Shown here: in pieces, positions 46,766-57,946 of the stretch
Layout: each line of letters opens with the position of its first letter
Numbering within the stretch: position 1 is the first letter of the stretch
Made by a program: the position numbers and the translations under genes
Notes under the pieces: model-generated
The model's database searches: none
What the model saw: the letters and a program-made list of their open reading frames with translations, nothing else
Told to the model about the DNA's origin: nothing
Assembly: GCA_009192285.1 (NCBI GenBank)
Contig: WBVU01000008.1
Location: 1,312,370-1,376,369, forward strand
Reading direction: 5' to 3'
Length of the DNA stretch: 64,000 nucleotides
Source: Morchella semilibera
Lineage: Eukaryota > Ascomycota > Pezizomycetes > Pezizales > Morchellaceae

Positions 46766-46893
46766 CTTGACGAATACTGCCAGTTGACGAACAGGGATTC
46801 CAATTATGGCAAGAAACTGTCAAGCAGCAGCCAACTTGCGAGATCTCCATTGGCCCAAAGCCCCCTGTTCGTCAACTGGCGGTATCCGTCAAG
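46766..46893. mobile_element. Miniature inverted-repeat element, CTTGACG family
   Basis: 128 bp with 31-bp arms that differ at only two positions. The left arm starts CTTGACGAATACTGCCAGTT and the right arm reads CTTGACGGATACCGCCAGTT on the other strand; both continue GACGAACAGGG. No clear target duplication is visible. It is distinct in end sequence from the CTCG and CAGC families. Confidence 0.75.
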
Positions 46894-47934
46894 CGACAGT
46901 GAACGACTGTACTACGGTAGTACAGAGAGGAGATCCCGACAACGTAGTATTTGGTAACCGTATGTACATTTCCACAGACTGGGAACCAGGGTGAAACATG
47001 ACCAACACTCTACCCCTCCATGCAATGATGGGGGTTTGAATTAGCGGTCATGAATGGGGTGGATGTAAGTGTACATCTATGAATCGGGAGTACACAGCGA
47101 ATAATCCCTTCATTAGGCTGAAGGGTAGGCAACTTACCTATCTAGAAATTCTCTAGTAGGGGAATGGAAAGCGTTCAAATCTGAAGGGGTGAAGACGGAT
47201 TACAGATCTTGCAACCAGGGGTTGTATGGGAACGCAGCATTCAGTAATGAGTACCCCACACCTGAAAGGAGGGTGGGGAGGAAAACCGCATAGACGGAGT
47301 CTTTGTTTGTGAGAGTATCTTTAACTCAATCGCCTTACTCAGAGCACTATGTACTTTGAAATCTTTGACTTGTCAGCTGGGTTTGGTGGCTGCTCTCCCA
47401 GTGCTATCTTACCTGTGACAGCGAGCAGTGCTATAGGTGGCGTTAGGGACGAGTTTTGTTCATGTCATAGCGTTAGCTGCACGCGGTATCCATCTACTCA
47501 GAAGTGTATTGTAAGGTGTGTAAAGTAGCTTAACATTAACGCCCTGGTCATGGTCTAAATATACGTGCATATGCAGGTATCAATCACCATTGAGTCTCGA
47601 TAAGAGCCCTACATGTAGTTTGATACGAAAACAAAGATCAATAGATGTTGGTAAAGGTAAAGTAGCCTATCGAATGGCTTAGATTCAACCCTTGAACCGG
47701 GCTGTTCCTTTGAGAACTGACGGTATATATGCTTACTAGGTGCGATATTAACCATACAAACTCCGGTATATGTGCCAACTTGCAGTGTTTGGTTCTCTTA
47801 ACGTACCAATGATTACATGTAGCCATAAGCTAACGAACCATGCCCATGACCAACCCCAGGGAGACCTACAACGCTCAATAGGTGACCCCGCGAGGGCCTC
47901 GGTCTGTTGGGGCGTGAGGTACTCTCATCCGCAT
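46894..47934. other. Upstream region of gene 2
   Basis: No gene is supported. TACATGTA palindromes lie at 47610-47617 and 47814-47821, both within about 430 bp upstream of the start of gene 2. Confidence 0.5.
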
Positions 47935-47944
47935 TATATATATA
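47935..47944 (+). promoter_or_regulatory. TATA box candidate of gene 2
   Basis: A TATATATATA run lies 94 bp upstream of the ATG at 48039, a plausible distance for a core promoter in a filamentous fungus. Confidence 0.5.
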
Positions 47945-48038
47945 CCTTCATCCAGCATCTAAGTTCGTCTCAAAGCATCTCAGCACCAAGGAGTTCGCTA
48001 CAAGACATTAGAGGACCTCTATTTCTCAAGCCACAAGC

Positions 48039-49916
48039 ATGGACATCATCAAGTCATCCTATCCCATTGGTAGTAACGCTGCAAAGTCGTTACTCTTTCG
48101 CGCCTCAGCATTCTTCCTCGAACTTGCCATCCTCAAAATTCACGCCATAATGTCGTTCCGGAGGTCTGCCTTTACGGCCTACCTCATGTCCTTCGAGTCC
48201 ACCATTCAAAAGCTAATTTTCTGTTTTACCCCCACCTCTTCGAAATCAGGAAGAAAAGGGCGCCACAGCATCCTAATCCTCCTCTTTTTCATCATCTTTG
48301 CTGGGCTTTATGATACCATGCTGTGGGGCATTGATTTCCCCGGTACTGTCTCGAGAGCCTATCGCCTACCGGCTAGTGAAGTCAAAGGGACAAGGGACCT
48401 CTCAGCCGATTATGTTGTGCATACTAAGGGAATACCTGGACTGATTGCTGGCATCGACCTAACGGAGGAGATGAGTAAGGGTCTGTGGAAAGGCGCAACC
48501 AATGTCACCTTAACTGGCGATGTCGACGTCGGGAATGCCCATATCTCTCCTGGTGGTTATCTACCAAATGATCTACATCCAGGCCCAAGGATTTGGTTGG
48601 ACGAGGATGGATGGTCTATAGCCCTAGATTATAACCCATCTTTATTTTGTAACACGTCGTGGAGAAGACCTGTAGAAAGGTGGAACTGCCCCTTCAACAT
48701 GTCCGAGAAGGCTTCTACAAAGTATCAGTTCAAGGAGCTTGCAAGGCCGACTGTGTGGTGGAATACCCGGGACCCTGACTCCGGGTGGTGGGAATCAAGC
48801 GCCGAGATTGGAGGTAACCCGTGGGCAGAACTAGGTGGGAGACAGCATGAGACCGTGGCTATGCGTGAGATTCTTACAGTTACAAAGGGGGATGTGAGAC
48901 ACGTCTTTCTCTTGTCGGCGTTGAAAGTGAGCATGCTGGGCTTGGTCGGTGGCGAACTTTCCTCTCAAGACATGGTTGATCTAATCTTGCGGACATGGCC
49001 GGAGGATGTTCCGAATAACACTACATATGCAGCTAAAAGCGTGATTAACGAGGTTCTGGCAGCAAAAGCTAACGATTCTGGAATTTCGATTGGCTGGGGT
49101 ACGGTCCAGGAGGGAGGATTCGCTCTAACCTCTCATAGTTATATCTATGGCACCGATTGGTACATGCGGCCGGAGGGAAATACCACAGAACACAACACAG
49201 GGAGCCGCGCAGGAACGTACTATTTCCGGATTCAGTCTTCTCGACTCCGCCTTCTCCGTACTGAGAGGGTGCTACGTATCCCCCCACCAGCCGAACCATG
49301 CTACGACAAACCATATGTTTCGGTAGCCAACGGAGGGCTCCCTCGGTTTACCACCTGCTACAGAATTAGAAACTTTCAGAATACAAGCAACACCGGACTG
49401 CTCGGTCAATTCGATACCTCGGCTATCTATATTCTTGCAGATACTCTAGGCCGAGCCTACGCCAAAAACTCCTCTCGTTCCTTGATCCCGAGCGCCTACC
49501 AATGGTATCTAGAGCATGAGACGGAGCTCGATCGGCTAATAATCTCAAGGGGGTACATCACCGGCTCAAACGCCAGCGCTGTCACCGTCTTGCATCATGT
49601 CACCGTTCCGGCTCTCTCCCCCCTCCAACTTATACTAGCTACGGCAGCCTTATTTCTAGCGATGGTCCTACATGCTTTGGGCTGGTATCTACTGCCGCCG
49701 GGATACAGGTCTTCCCTCCTAGCGAGTCTTACAGCGTCAATAGAGGAGGGGTACAAAAAGCATGTTAGTTATGGATATGTGGTGGACCCACCGGAGATAG
49801 GAATCCTTGAGACGGGTGAGGCGGTCAAAATAGTGACGAGGACCGGCACGTTTGGTCACAGCTCCGAGATTGAGAAAGGTCAGAGCTTGGATGTGGACAA
49901 GAAGGGACGGATATGA
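48039..49916 (+). CDS. Unknown two-membrane-segment protein, gene 2 (intronless paralogue)
   Basis: A single open frame of 625 residues. The arrangement is as in gene 1: a hydrophobic N-terminal region, a membrane segment at about 76-96 (HSILILLFFIIFAGLYDTML), an outer domain of about 430 residues with many N-glycosylation motifs, a second membrane segment at about 529-550 (LQLILATAALFLAMVLHALG) and a cytoplasmic-type tail rich in charged residues. About half the aligned residues match gene 1 by eye. Shared blocks include YDTML.G, VVHTKGIPG, LTGDVDVGN, ELARPTVWWNT, SAEIGGNPWAELG.RQHETVA, VSMLG..GGEL, a conserved cysteine pair (PPPAEPC and PRFTTCYRIRNF), and DTSAIYILADTLGRAYAKNS. It lacks the intron of gene 1 at exactly that position. 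Function unknown. Confidence 0.92.
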   Translation: MDIIKSSYPIGSNAAKSLLFRASAFFLELAILKIHAIMSFRRSAFTAYLMSFESTIQKLIFCFTPTSSKSGRKGRHSILILLFFIIFAGLYDTMLWGIDFPGTVSRAYRLPASEVKGTRDLSADYVVHTKGIPGLIAGIDLTEEMSKGLWKGATNVTLTGDVDVGNAHISPGGYLPNDLHPGPRIWLDEDGWSIALDYNPSLFCNTSWRRPVERWNCPFNMSEKASTKYQFKELARPTVWWNTRDPDSGWWESSAEIGGNPWAELGGRQHETVAMREILTVTKGDVRHVFLLSALKVSMLGLVGGELSSQDMVDLILRTWPEDVPNNTTYAAKSVINEVLAAKANDSGISIGWGTVQEGGFALTSHSYIYGTDWYMRPEGNTTEHNTGSRAGTYYFRIQSSRLRLLRTERVLRIPPPAEPCYDKPYVSVANGGLPRFTTCYRIRNFQNTSNTGLLGQFDTSAIYILADTLGRAYAKNSSRSLIPSAYQWYLEHETELDRLIISRGYITGSNASAVTVLHHVTVPALSPLQLILATAALFLAMVLHALGWYLLPPGYRSSLLASLTASIEEGYKKHVSYGYVVDPPEIGILETGEAVKIVTRTGTFGHSSEIEKGQSLDVDKKGRI

Positions 49917-51284
49917 AGGTGAAGGCATACCCGAGGATATTTGGTTCTAATGGGTAAAGGCCTATTGCTTCGGTTCTACTCCTAGCCTCATGCTATGTAG
50001 AGAAACTTTAATGATACATAGTCCAAGTTTGAAGGAAATATTGATTCTGTGGAGCTTTTCCTTAAGGCACTCTTCTAGTAACAACTACATACTACGGTGA
50101 AGATCATGATATGGCCGGGTTCCACAAACACATTCACCCCAAAGTATTTCTTTCTCCAAGCCTCTATAATTCTGTGCCATTTTAGTTCCCCATATTCGCT
50201 CAGTGACAACGTGGGCATTATACCTACCATTTATGTAATTAGGAAGATACCATAACAAGATCTAGTTTTGTGACAGATCCGAATGATATACAGAAACCCT
50301 AACCCTCGTTAGCAAATAAAACGTGGGAACATGCACTAAGGACTAGAGAGGGCCAACGGGAATGAAAGTAGATTTTTGAATGGCTTTAGGTATCCGGTTA
50401 TCATATGAGATTACTTAATCGATATACGAGCCATGTTATAGTGGGGGGGTTCTAACATGTCAGTACAAAAAAATACAAGAACACAGAATGCGGACAGATG
50501 AATGGTTAGAGGAGGACAGGATAAGCCTTGTGTATCCGTATCATTAATAACAAATCATATTTATTAAATAGTAAAAAAAACGATATTAAGAAAAATAAGA
50601 ACATATCTTCACTCTATATCACTCACACCCCCTCGAGTGATATACTGTGGTGCGGTACGGGACAAGGTGGGAGCGTTAACTACATGTACATGTATGGGAT
50701 CGGGCACGCGCTAGTTCTAGTGGTAAGGCTCGCTACCGTTGCTTGTTGCTTGTGGCTCTTGTTGCAGACCATTTGTTTCAAACCCTCGTTTCCTCGCCTT
50801 TTAAATGAGCTCTCTGAGATTTGTACAGAGTTACTGTGAAAGTATGGTACGAGTCCTATTGGCTGTGGCAGCTACCTAAGCCCTGTTTTTGGACCCTGTT
50901 TATACAGCAATTCTCGTTTGCCTTAAATGTTTTGTTTTCCCGGGACTGCTTCTATGTAGGGTGCTAATAATGAGGTAACATGCACCGTCTGGTTCGTTTA
51001 TATGCTAAATGCAAATCTAATTCCTGATCGCACACCTCCATGACCAGGTTAAATTTATTTACACCGAGTAAAGGGTTGGGGCTGCATTGCACTGTGTAGT
51101 ATACGTATGGGTTAGTAACCTTTGATTTACAAAACCCGTCTCATTCCCTTTAATGGCAATTCCTAGCTGGTTCGATCCCAGAGTGGGTTCATGATGTAGG
51201 TGGATTGCGTGGCAGTCTCCCTTTACAGTTAATTGGTTTAATTTCCATTCCGCCCTGACCTGCGGATTACTGAATATGTACTTA
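49917..51284. other. Gene-free stretch downstream of gene 2
   Basis: No gene is supported. It holds a telomere-like box (50294-50306), two overlapping TACATGTA palindromes (50681-50694), and a stretch at about 50697-50795 with weak A-box- and B-box-like strings. At 50866-50880 GAGTCCTATTGGC repeats the interior of the miniature element at 37757. Confidence 0.45.
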
Positions 51285-51411
51285 CTCGGGGCAGGTAAAA
51301 ATGTACCGACAATAAAGGTTTTTAGTTCACCAATAGGTGCGTGTACTAAGCGAGAACTACTGCAAAAAAAGCCCAGAGACAAAACCTACATTGTCCGGTA
51401 ACCCGCCCGAG
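51285..51411. mobile_element. Miniature inverted-repeat element, CTCG family
   Basis: About 127 bp between TA (51283-51284 and 51412-51413). The left arm starts CTCGGGGCAGGTAAAAATG and the right arm reads CTCGGGCGGGTTACCGG on the other strand. Both then contain GACAATRWAGG. Ends and target match the other CTCG elements, and the interior is unrelated. Confidence 0.6.
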
Positions 51412-51413
51412 TA

Positions 51414-52711
51414 CAAGGCTGCGAATTGATAGAGTTAGTACTCTCGGAAAAGCAAGTATATAGCGCTAATACCTATTCTAGTCATCCGGAGTTGCAGTTT
51501 TCTCTCTTACATGAAGTCTTGGCACTGAGCCACCAGCCAAAAGGGTTCCGTACGGCAGCTAGTCTCTCCCCCTACGTTCATGGGTGGTTGGGTCCCTTCT
51601 TTAGGGCAATCATAGCCTTTGAACTATGATAGGTATTAGAAGTATGTATAGGTAGAGCCGGATAACTAGTAAAGAAGCCTTTATCGACATAGGTTTTTAA
51701 TATCTCTCGTCCGGCCTAGAACTTAACATGACCGCATACTAGGCGCCAATCCTTTCTCATCTTCACTATAGGGTTGGGAGCACCATAGGTGAATGTTGAT
51801 CCGTAGATAACGTACTAAGCGACATCACGAGGAAATGCGAGTACTTAGGCATATTCCACACCCAAAACCATAATATATAGGTTCAGCGATATATAGACGA
51901 CCCTTTCTTTTTTATGTAGAACGAATAGCTAATATATGAATTCTCGCTTACCCCTTTAATTGCGTGATTTGCGTTAGTTCGTGAGGAGAAACATGGCATA
52001 AAAAGTACTCACCAGTAGGCTTGGAACTGGTTGACGAGCACTCCAGCCCCCGTTTCACTCGCACTATTTCTTGCATTATACTCGTGGAATGCGTGTCTTT
52101 GCGACTATACCATTCCTAGGCCTATAGAGAGCAGGAACCTAAGCTACTACCACCCTTCATTGCACCATACTCCAAACTTTGTGTGATCGAATGGGGTCGG
52201 GGAAACATGACCCGTCTTTCAAAAAACGCGTACTGGGTTGTGGGAGATATTATGCGGACGGAGGATACGTGAAGCTCCGAAACTTTCACTACACATGACA
52301 ATCTCCACTCGGTTTTCCTCGCTGTTAATGATTAGTCAGATACAAATTCAGCTATCAGCTTTGTGCCAGGGTGCATCACGGGTAATCACTCGCCTTCCTA
52401 AATTCGATTACTGTTCAATTTTTAGATTCCGGTTATTGAGCTATTGTTTCAGGCGCCAAGTACATTGAAAGTGTCGTCATTGATATATTCATTGTTAGAC
52501 TATCCCATTGTGGGTATGCATTCTTCCCTCTATGATACCGTTTATTATTATAAAATAGTTCGCATACCAATCAAACTTTTAATAATAATCTCCGGTATCA
52601 CGAATACCATCGGCGTATTAGCAGGTATTTAAGCCTTGGATCTGTTATTCGACTGCTCACAGTTGTGATTTCCAATATTTGTTGAGGCCGCGCGGAAGCT
52701 TTACGTATAAG
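51414..52711. other. Gene-free stretch
   Basis: I see no gene and no repeat that I can support between the CTCG element and the CAGC element. Confidence 0.5.
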
Positions 52712-52713
52712 TA

Positions 52714-52823
52714 CAGCCACAGGTAATAAGTGATGGAACGCCCTGAGGTACAAACACCAAATGTTGGTAGCGTTTTTACCAAAACAGGCATCACTGTGTT
52801 CTATCACTTATTACCTACCGCTG
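52714..52823. mobile_element. Miniature inverted-repeat element, CAGC family
   Basis: 110 bp between TA (52712-52713 and 52824-52825). The left arm CAGCCACAGGTAATAAGTGA faces a right arm reading CAGCGGTAGGTAATAAGTGA on the other strand, and both continue TRGAAC. It shares the CAGC ends and TA target with the element at 37757. Confidence 0.7.
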
Positions 52824-52825
52824 TA

Positions 52826-54729
52826 CATTCCTTAAAAGTAGGCTTCATCGGCTGTGAGCTGAAAGGGAAGTCACAGGTAGTCTTACCTCATGGCTACGGC
52901 CTCACTAATTAAGCATTTTTATACAAGATACAGAGACTGTCTGATCCGAACACATCAAGGTGAGGCACTTAGTGATTCTCCCAGCAATAAAATAAAGTTT
53001 GGTTAACCTGCCTATAATGACGAGCGTCAACAGCGGGGGATACGATCAAATCTCCGGAATCTTTCTTTATCCCCGCTAATATGGCCGTATGTGAGCAAGT
53101 GCGCTGCTGCTGACCGAGGGTTGCTGGTACTTAAGCTTGTATGTCCCTATTACCCTGTACTTCAACCTTGGTTATTATCCGGGCTCTGAATATTTTTATG
53201 TGCACATGATCCTAGATTGATGTAGGTCACCCGCTGATTAGTAAACTCGTCAGACATTTATATGTAGGTCGACTTTATATGTTAGTGCACCTTACCTCTC
53301 TGTAGAGCACTCGCGCGCGGCAGGTAAGAGGTACCCGAATATGCAAGTCTTGGGGTGCGATTCTCATTGGATTAAGAGAGGGAAATACACCAATGTAGTG
53401 CAGGTGCATTCTCGGGTACTTGTTGCCTGTCGCGAGTAACCACACTGCAATCCAAACCAGGTCGGCGCTTCCCATGGTACTGGGCCATGCGCGCCAGGGC
53501 GGCACAAAAAGCTGATGCAGATCATGTCGCACATCCTTGATATCCCTTGGCATTCCGGGGGTGGATTGTAACCACTCCGAGGAAGCGGCCTCGCAGGATA
53601 TGTACCCTGCGCGGAGAGCAGAAGGTACGGCAGTGTAGGTGGGCTAGAGATTTGGTGGCTCTTGATGAAAGATCAGCCATGTACTAGTAGCTAGGTGGAG
53701 AGAGGAAGTGAAAACCCTAGTTTCGGAAGATGGGTGGCTATTCATACTGTAAAGACCCTGGGATATGCTATCATAGGTCCTCTGTATTCAGACCCTGTTG
53801 CAATGCGGGCTGGCTCACTATACAAATATCATGCATGCTGTAGCTGAGAACGGGTGTCGGTGGTGCGGGGCACTTAGTTGGTGCGCAAAATTGTACGGAG
53901 GAACGACGACTCCTGCAGCTCTCCGTCGATCACCACCCCCCCCCCAAGAAGAGGTGTCAATTGGGGGGGTTGATGAACTAAACGAAAAACAATGAACTAA
54001 ACGAAAAAAAAAAAGATGGATCTGTTAAGATCAGGGTTAGGGTTGTGGATACCGTGACCACCACAAGCATGACGTATCACTCGCGGAGCCCACAACGGCC
54101 GATTTTTATTTTTTGTTTGTTTACATCATTGATTACAGCCGATTTTGTAATTTGTCTATGGACGAGACCTCATCTCTACACCGGTTCCAAGACTATAGAC
54201 ATCAAATTGGCGTATTAACCTACAAACTCGCCGACATCCCCAGGCCAGTTGTTCCGTTTACATGGACAAAGGTACCGAGAACTCCCCCGGAGCTTCCCCG
54301 ATAGTTTTGGATTGTCCGGGCGTCTTCGAGTTATTCTGTATCTGGTGACATTTAGAGTCCCATTTCCAAGTTCCTTCCAAACACTTTTTCTAACGTGTCC
54401 TGGTGGAGTCGCTGCCCGGGTGTTTTCGTGGGAGGGCCAATTACCACCCAAACTAGGTTGAACCAGGTTCCACAATACAATTAATTATAATGATGAACAG
54501 GGGTAAAGTACCTTGACCCTTGGGAGGAGCCTTTTGCACATTTCCGAATTATTACAAGGGAGTGGCAAAGGTATAACAAAACACCTTAGTGGAGAGCCCC
54601 GTTGCTAGGTAGATTTGTATAGGTCTCACCACCCAACTGCATTCAGGCTTTCAAAACTTTGGGTAGGGGCGTTACATATCCGGTGATAACGTCTGTGTAC
54701 TCTCCAAAGCTCCCCCAAGCCATACAGTA
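52826..54729. other. Gene-free stretch
   Basis: No gene is supported. A telomere-like box lies at 54032-54044 and a C10 run near 53936. Open frames at 54113-54461 overlap each other on both strands and show no recognisable protein. Confidence 0.45.
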
Positions 54730-54800
54730 CAAAAAAGAGTGGTGGGATCACGACGGCATTCCCGCTGCTATGCTAGCAATACGGTATTTCTGCAGTACCC
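54730..54800. mobile_element. One end of an ATCACTACCATA-family element
   Basis: It starts after TA with CAAAAAAGAGTGGTGGGATC, then ACGACGGCATTCCCG and, further in, AATACGGTATT. This lines up with the right end of the element at 25161-25322 read on the other strand. The opposite end is not found nearby, so it is a fragment. Confidence 0.5.
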
Positions 54801-55422
54801 TCCTCCCAACGGCGGTTCAATCCGGGATATCTCTCGCCCCTCCGAGCGATGAGCTATGACGCACCTCCCGGACACCCCTATTCAGTAATCTGTGTGTGCC
54901 CTTTCTGGTCCTCCTCCCATGTCTCAAACCGTCCTCCATGCCACTAGAGAACTATTCCATCGCTATGTAACGATGACCTCAGGCCGCCAAGCATCTCCCG
55001 CATTCCCAACCATGGCCTCCAGAGCGCTAAGGATGTTTCCATGTAGCCAACGGGGTTCAAGGGTCAAGGGCTTTTCACATCGCCAACGGTGCCCAAGGAG
55101 TTCCCCACGTCGCTAACCTGCATACCCATCACCACCATGCCATAAAGGAATCATTCCATGTCACCAGCCACGACTCCCGCACTTCAACAGTGGGCGCCGG
55201 CGTGATTTGCGGCATGGAGGTAATCGCCTTGGCCATCGTTTGCAGTACCAAGATATACTTGGCGGCGTGGAAGCCACTGTTGTTAGGGGGTGGAGAACAT
55301 GAAAAACAAGGAACAAAGCAAGCAAGTTATTATTATTAGTAAGCGAGAACAAATAAAAAAGAAAGAAACAACTGTTCGAGGTGATCAAATTGAGCGCTGT
55401 AAGAAAAAAATCATACCACGAA
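54801..55422. other. Gene-free stretch with CCATGTCACC-like phrases
   Basis: Between about 54950 and 55160 loosely repeated phrases occur (CCATGTAGCCAACGG, CACATCGCCAACGG, CCACGTCGCTAACC, CCATGTCACCAGCC), spaced irregularly by about 20-70 bp. They look like a degenerate tandem repeat. No coding function is evident. Confidence 0.35.
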
Positions 55423-55494
55423 TTCCGTTGCGGGGAATTGAACCCCGATCTAGTCGGTGAGAGCGACTGATGCTAACCATTACACCACAACGGA
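55423..55494 (-). tRNA. tRNA-Glu (anticodon CTC)
   Basis: Read on the minus strand, the sequence folds into a full cloverleaf: acceptor TCCGTTG with CAACGGA, D arm GTGT/GCAT with AATGGTTA loop, anticodon stem AGTCG/CGACT with loop CTCTCAC (U33 present, anticodon CTC for GAG codons), variable AGAT, and T arm CGGGG-TTCAATT-CCCCG. The discriminator is A. Without the discriminator it is 71 nt. There is no intron. It decodes Glu and is the only canonical tRNA in the window. Confidence 0.96.
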
Positions 55495-57872
55495 CTGGCA
55501 GCGAACACCATTTTAGCAGCCTTAGCCAGCCAAGCCGGTATACTCCGAGCTAGCGTGAACAGGTTAGCGTTAGCGGGGCTAGTGTGAACCCCCTGGATAC
55601 AAGTATCTCTACGTCCACAATACGTTACCAGGATTCAGGGACATGCTACTCGGGGGTGCCTGGTCGGGACGACATACACCATGGTTCTGGGCGGGAGCGG
55701 GATGTCAAGGGAGGAGCCCCAACTCGCGGCGCTATCTTAATCACCTTATTCCATAGCGCGCGGGGGGGGGGGGGGCAAATTCTTTGGGGGACTGCGTGCG
55801 AGACCTAGCAGGATTGGTGCTTACCCGCTCTCTTCCACCCAGCATGGCGTTGCGGGGTGGATGTGGATCTGGTTGGGGGCCTTGGGGGTATGGCGACGGA
55901 CGGGAATTACGCAGGGGCACATACAGAGGTTGGACCCCCGGTGGTCCCTGCCCCGGCACCGATATGGGATGTCGCATCACTGATGTCTGAAATTGGTCAC
56001 GAAGTATCACTCGGATTCTTGCTCCTCAGATTGAAAATATAGCTTACAATAGCCAGAGACAATTCTCGCTGTAGCTGCCTTTTGATAACGATTATGTCGT
56101 CACCTCACGCCATTAAGTTACATACACACGATGCCAATGAATCAACTCATTATATACTAATGGTTTCCTCTACCATGATAGTCTAAATCGTCGTTTCATA
56201 GTCTAATTATCCCCTTCCTGTCCTAACCTTTCGATTTCTTCGCTTTCTTCGCTTTGCCGCGGAACCCCCCGGGTTTAATATGGGCGCCCTTGTTTTTTGT
56301 GTGCCCCCCCCATTGAAATATCGCAATCATAGTGTACAAAATCCGAGATTTAGTGAGTGAACGGGTTCTCGGTTCGGTTCGACTATGCTTTGCCATCCAG
56401 ATTCCAGGGGCAGTAGTATGTTGACCTAAGGTGAACCAACGAATCAGAGAAACGCATGCCGCTCTTGGGTAGGGCATTTAACTCCGTCGAGCTCTCTGCC
56501 ATAGGAGGTCCGCCCCGGCAAGGATGCAAAGTAAGATGTTCAGTGCTACCAAGGGGAAAGCACACTGGTCATGTACTAGGAACAAAGTGGATGAGGCAAC
56601 AACTTTCTTCCTAACGGTGTCTTGATGTGTGAATAATAGCGTGTTAGTAGTCTGTATAATGTCATATAGATGTAGGGGGTATAGGAAAAACTAACACCAA
56701 CAAGGATCGCTCAAGAGCCACTCTTAACAAGAGGCGAAACCTGAGGAGGCTTCTCTCCCGGTGTTAGCACCAGCGAGAGCTCTGCGGGGGCTGTGACACA
56801 AGCTTAATTGTTTGGCCAATATGATGGCATATGAAGGAACATATGACAGCACTTCATGTTGATCCGGGTCTGCAGGAACTGGATCTCGGGTTGTCGAGGT
56901 GTCGGAGACCATGCCACAACGTCCCTATCGAATGACCAAAGTAGGAACTGCGAGGCTGTTGCCACCGATTATCTGATTATTAATGTCAGTGCTTGATTTA
57001 GGGTATCTAATAACAATAATCAAGCTGGCATTAGAATGCTTATGAGGGTTGACTCACTTTCATGCTCTAGCGGGGAATAAAAGGATCAGGTAGTGAAAAG
57101 AATGAAAGCGCCATGGAGCGAAGGACCAGCCTGGGAGATAAAGAAGCCTAGGAGTACAATGGAGGTGGCGGTGTAGTTTCAAAGGTCTGTGGGAAGTATG
57201 GAAGTGAGGGGAAGGGGGCCCAATGAGAGGAATGAGCATCCATATTTGGGGGTATACCATGCAGCAAGAATATATAGATGTCCCCACCACCTCCCACCAC
57301 CCCGGATTAGTGCGCAGAGTGGGTTCAATCGTCAAGTGGAGATAGATGGAACACCAAAAGAGCGTAATATGCAACTGTGAAGTGCTTTGTAGAGCAAAGG
57401 CCGAAGGTTGTGATGGTGTTTGTGAAAGCGATTGAATGTGATGGAGAAGTGATGGAGGAGGGGGAAGGAAGAGCCCCATTTATAGCCATTGAACACTATC
57501 TAATCTGGTCTTTTGAGAGGATCTGTCATCTCTGTCAATTACGGTGTTACCGAGGGTTAGGTATGTAGTAGGGATTGCCGATGTAGCGTTGGCCTTAGCC
57601 CAGCCGCCCCTGCAGAGGGTGTTAACATGTTACTTGTATTAAAGGCCACTCAGGAATATAGTACTCGTATGTCGTATGTCTCTGCGAAACGCAGGGTGCC
57701 TATGCGCGGTGCTGGGAGATGGGAGTGAAAGGTGTCAAGCGTATATACCGCAGGACAGTCTCGGAAATGAGGGTGAAAATGTAACCATGGGGTTATAATA
57801 TGGTACTGAGTCGATTAAAGATACCAGTTTAAACCATCGTCGTGAGTAGAATAAATACTTTTCCATACCATA
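55495..57872. other. Gene-free stretch
   Basis: No gene is supported. A G15 run lies near 55758-55772. The 55857-56042 plus frame (61 residues) is short and unrecognised. Overlapping opposite frames at 57060-57479 and 57189-57568 show no domain. Confidence 0.45.
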
Positions 57873-57946
57873 CCAATACCGTATTCTTACAGAATCACTA
57901 GCCTAATGGCTGGAATATGGTAGTGGATTTCTACCCATTTCGCTGG
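57873..57946. mobile_element. Decayed end of an ATCACTACCATA-family element
   Basis: CCAATACCGTATTCTTAC, followed by AGAATCACTAGCC and GGAATATGGTAGTGGATTTC then TACCCATTT, lines up in the same orientation with the right half of the element at 25161-25322. No clear opposite arm is seen. Confidence 0.45.

Noticed and set aside
47770-48150. Open frame overlapping the start of gene 2
   Set aside because: It is out of frame with the conserved paralogous protein and shows no homology.
50697-50795. tRNA-derived SINE head
   Set aside because: Both Pol III boxes have mismatches and I could not define the ends or a second full copy.
51150-51190. Lone B box GGTTCGATCCC with a paired T stem
   Set aside because: No A box or acceptor stem at the proper distance.
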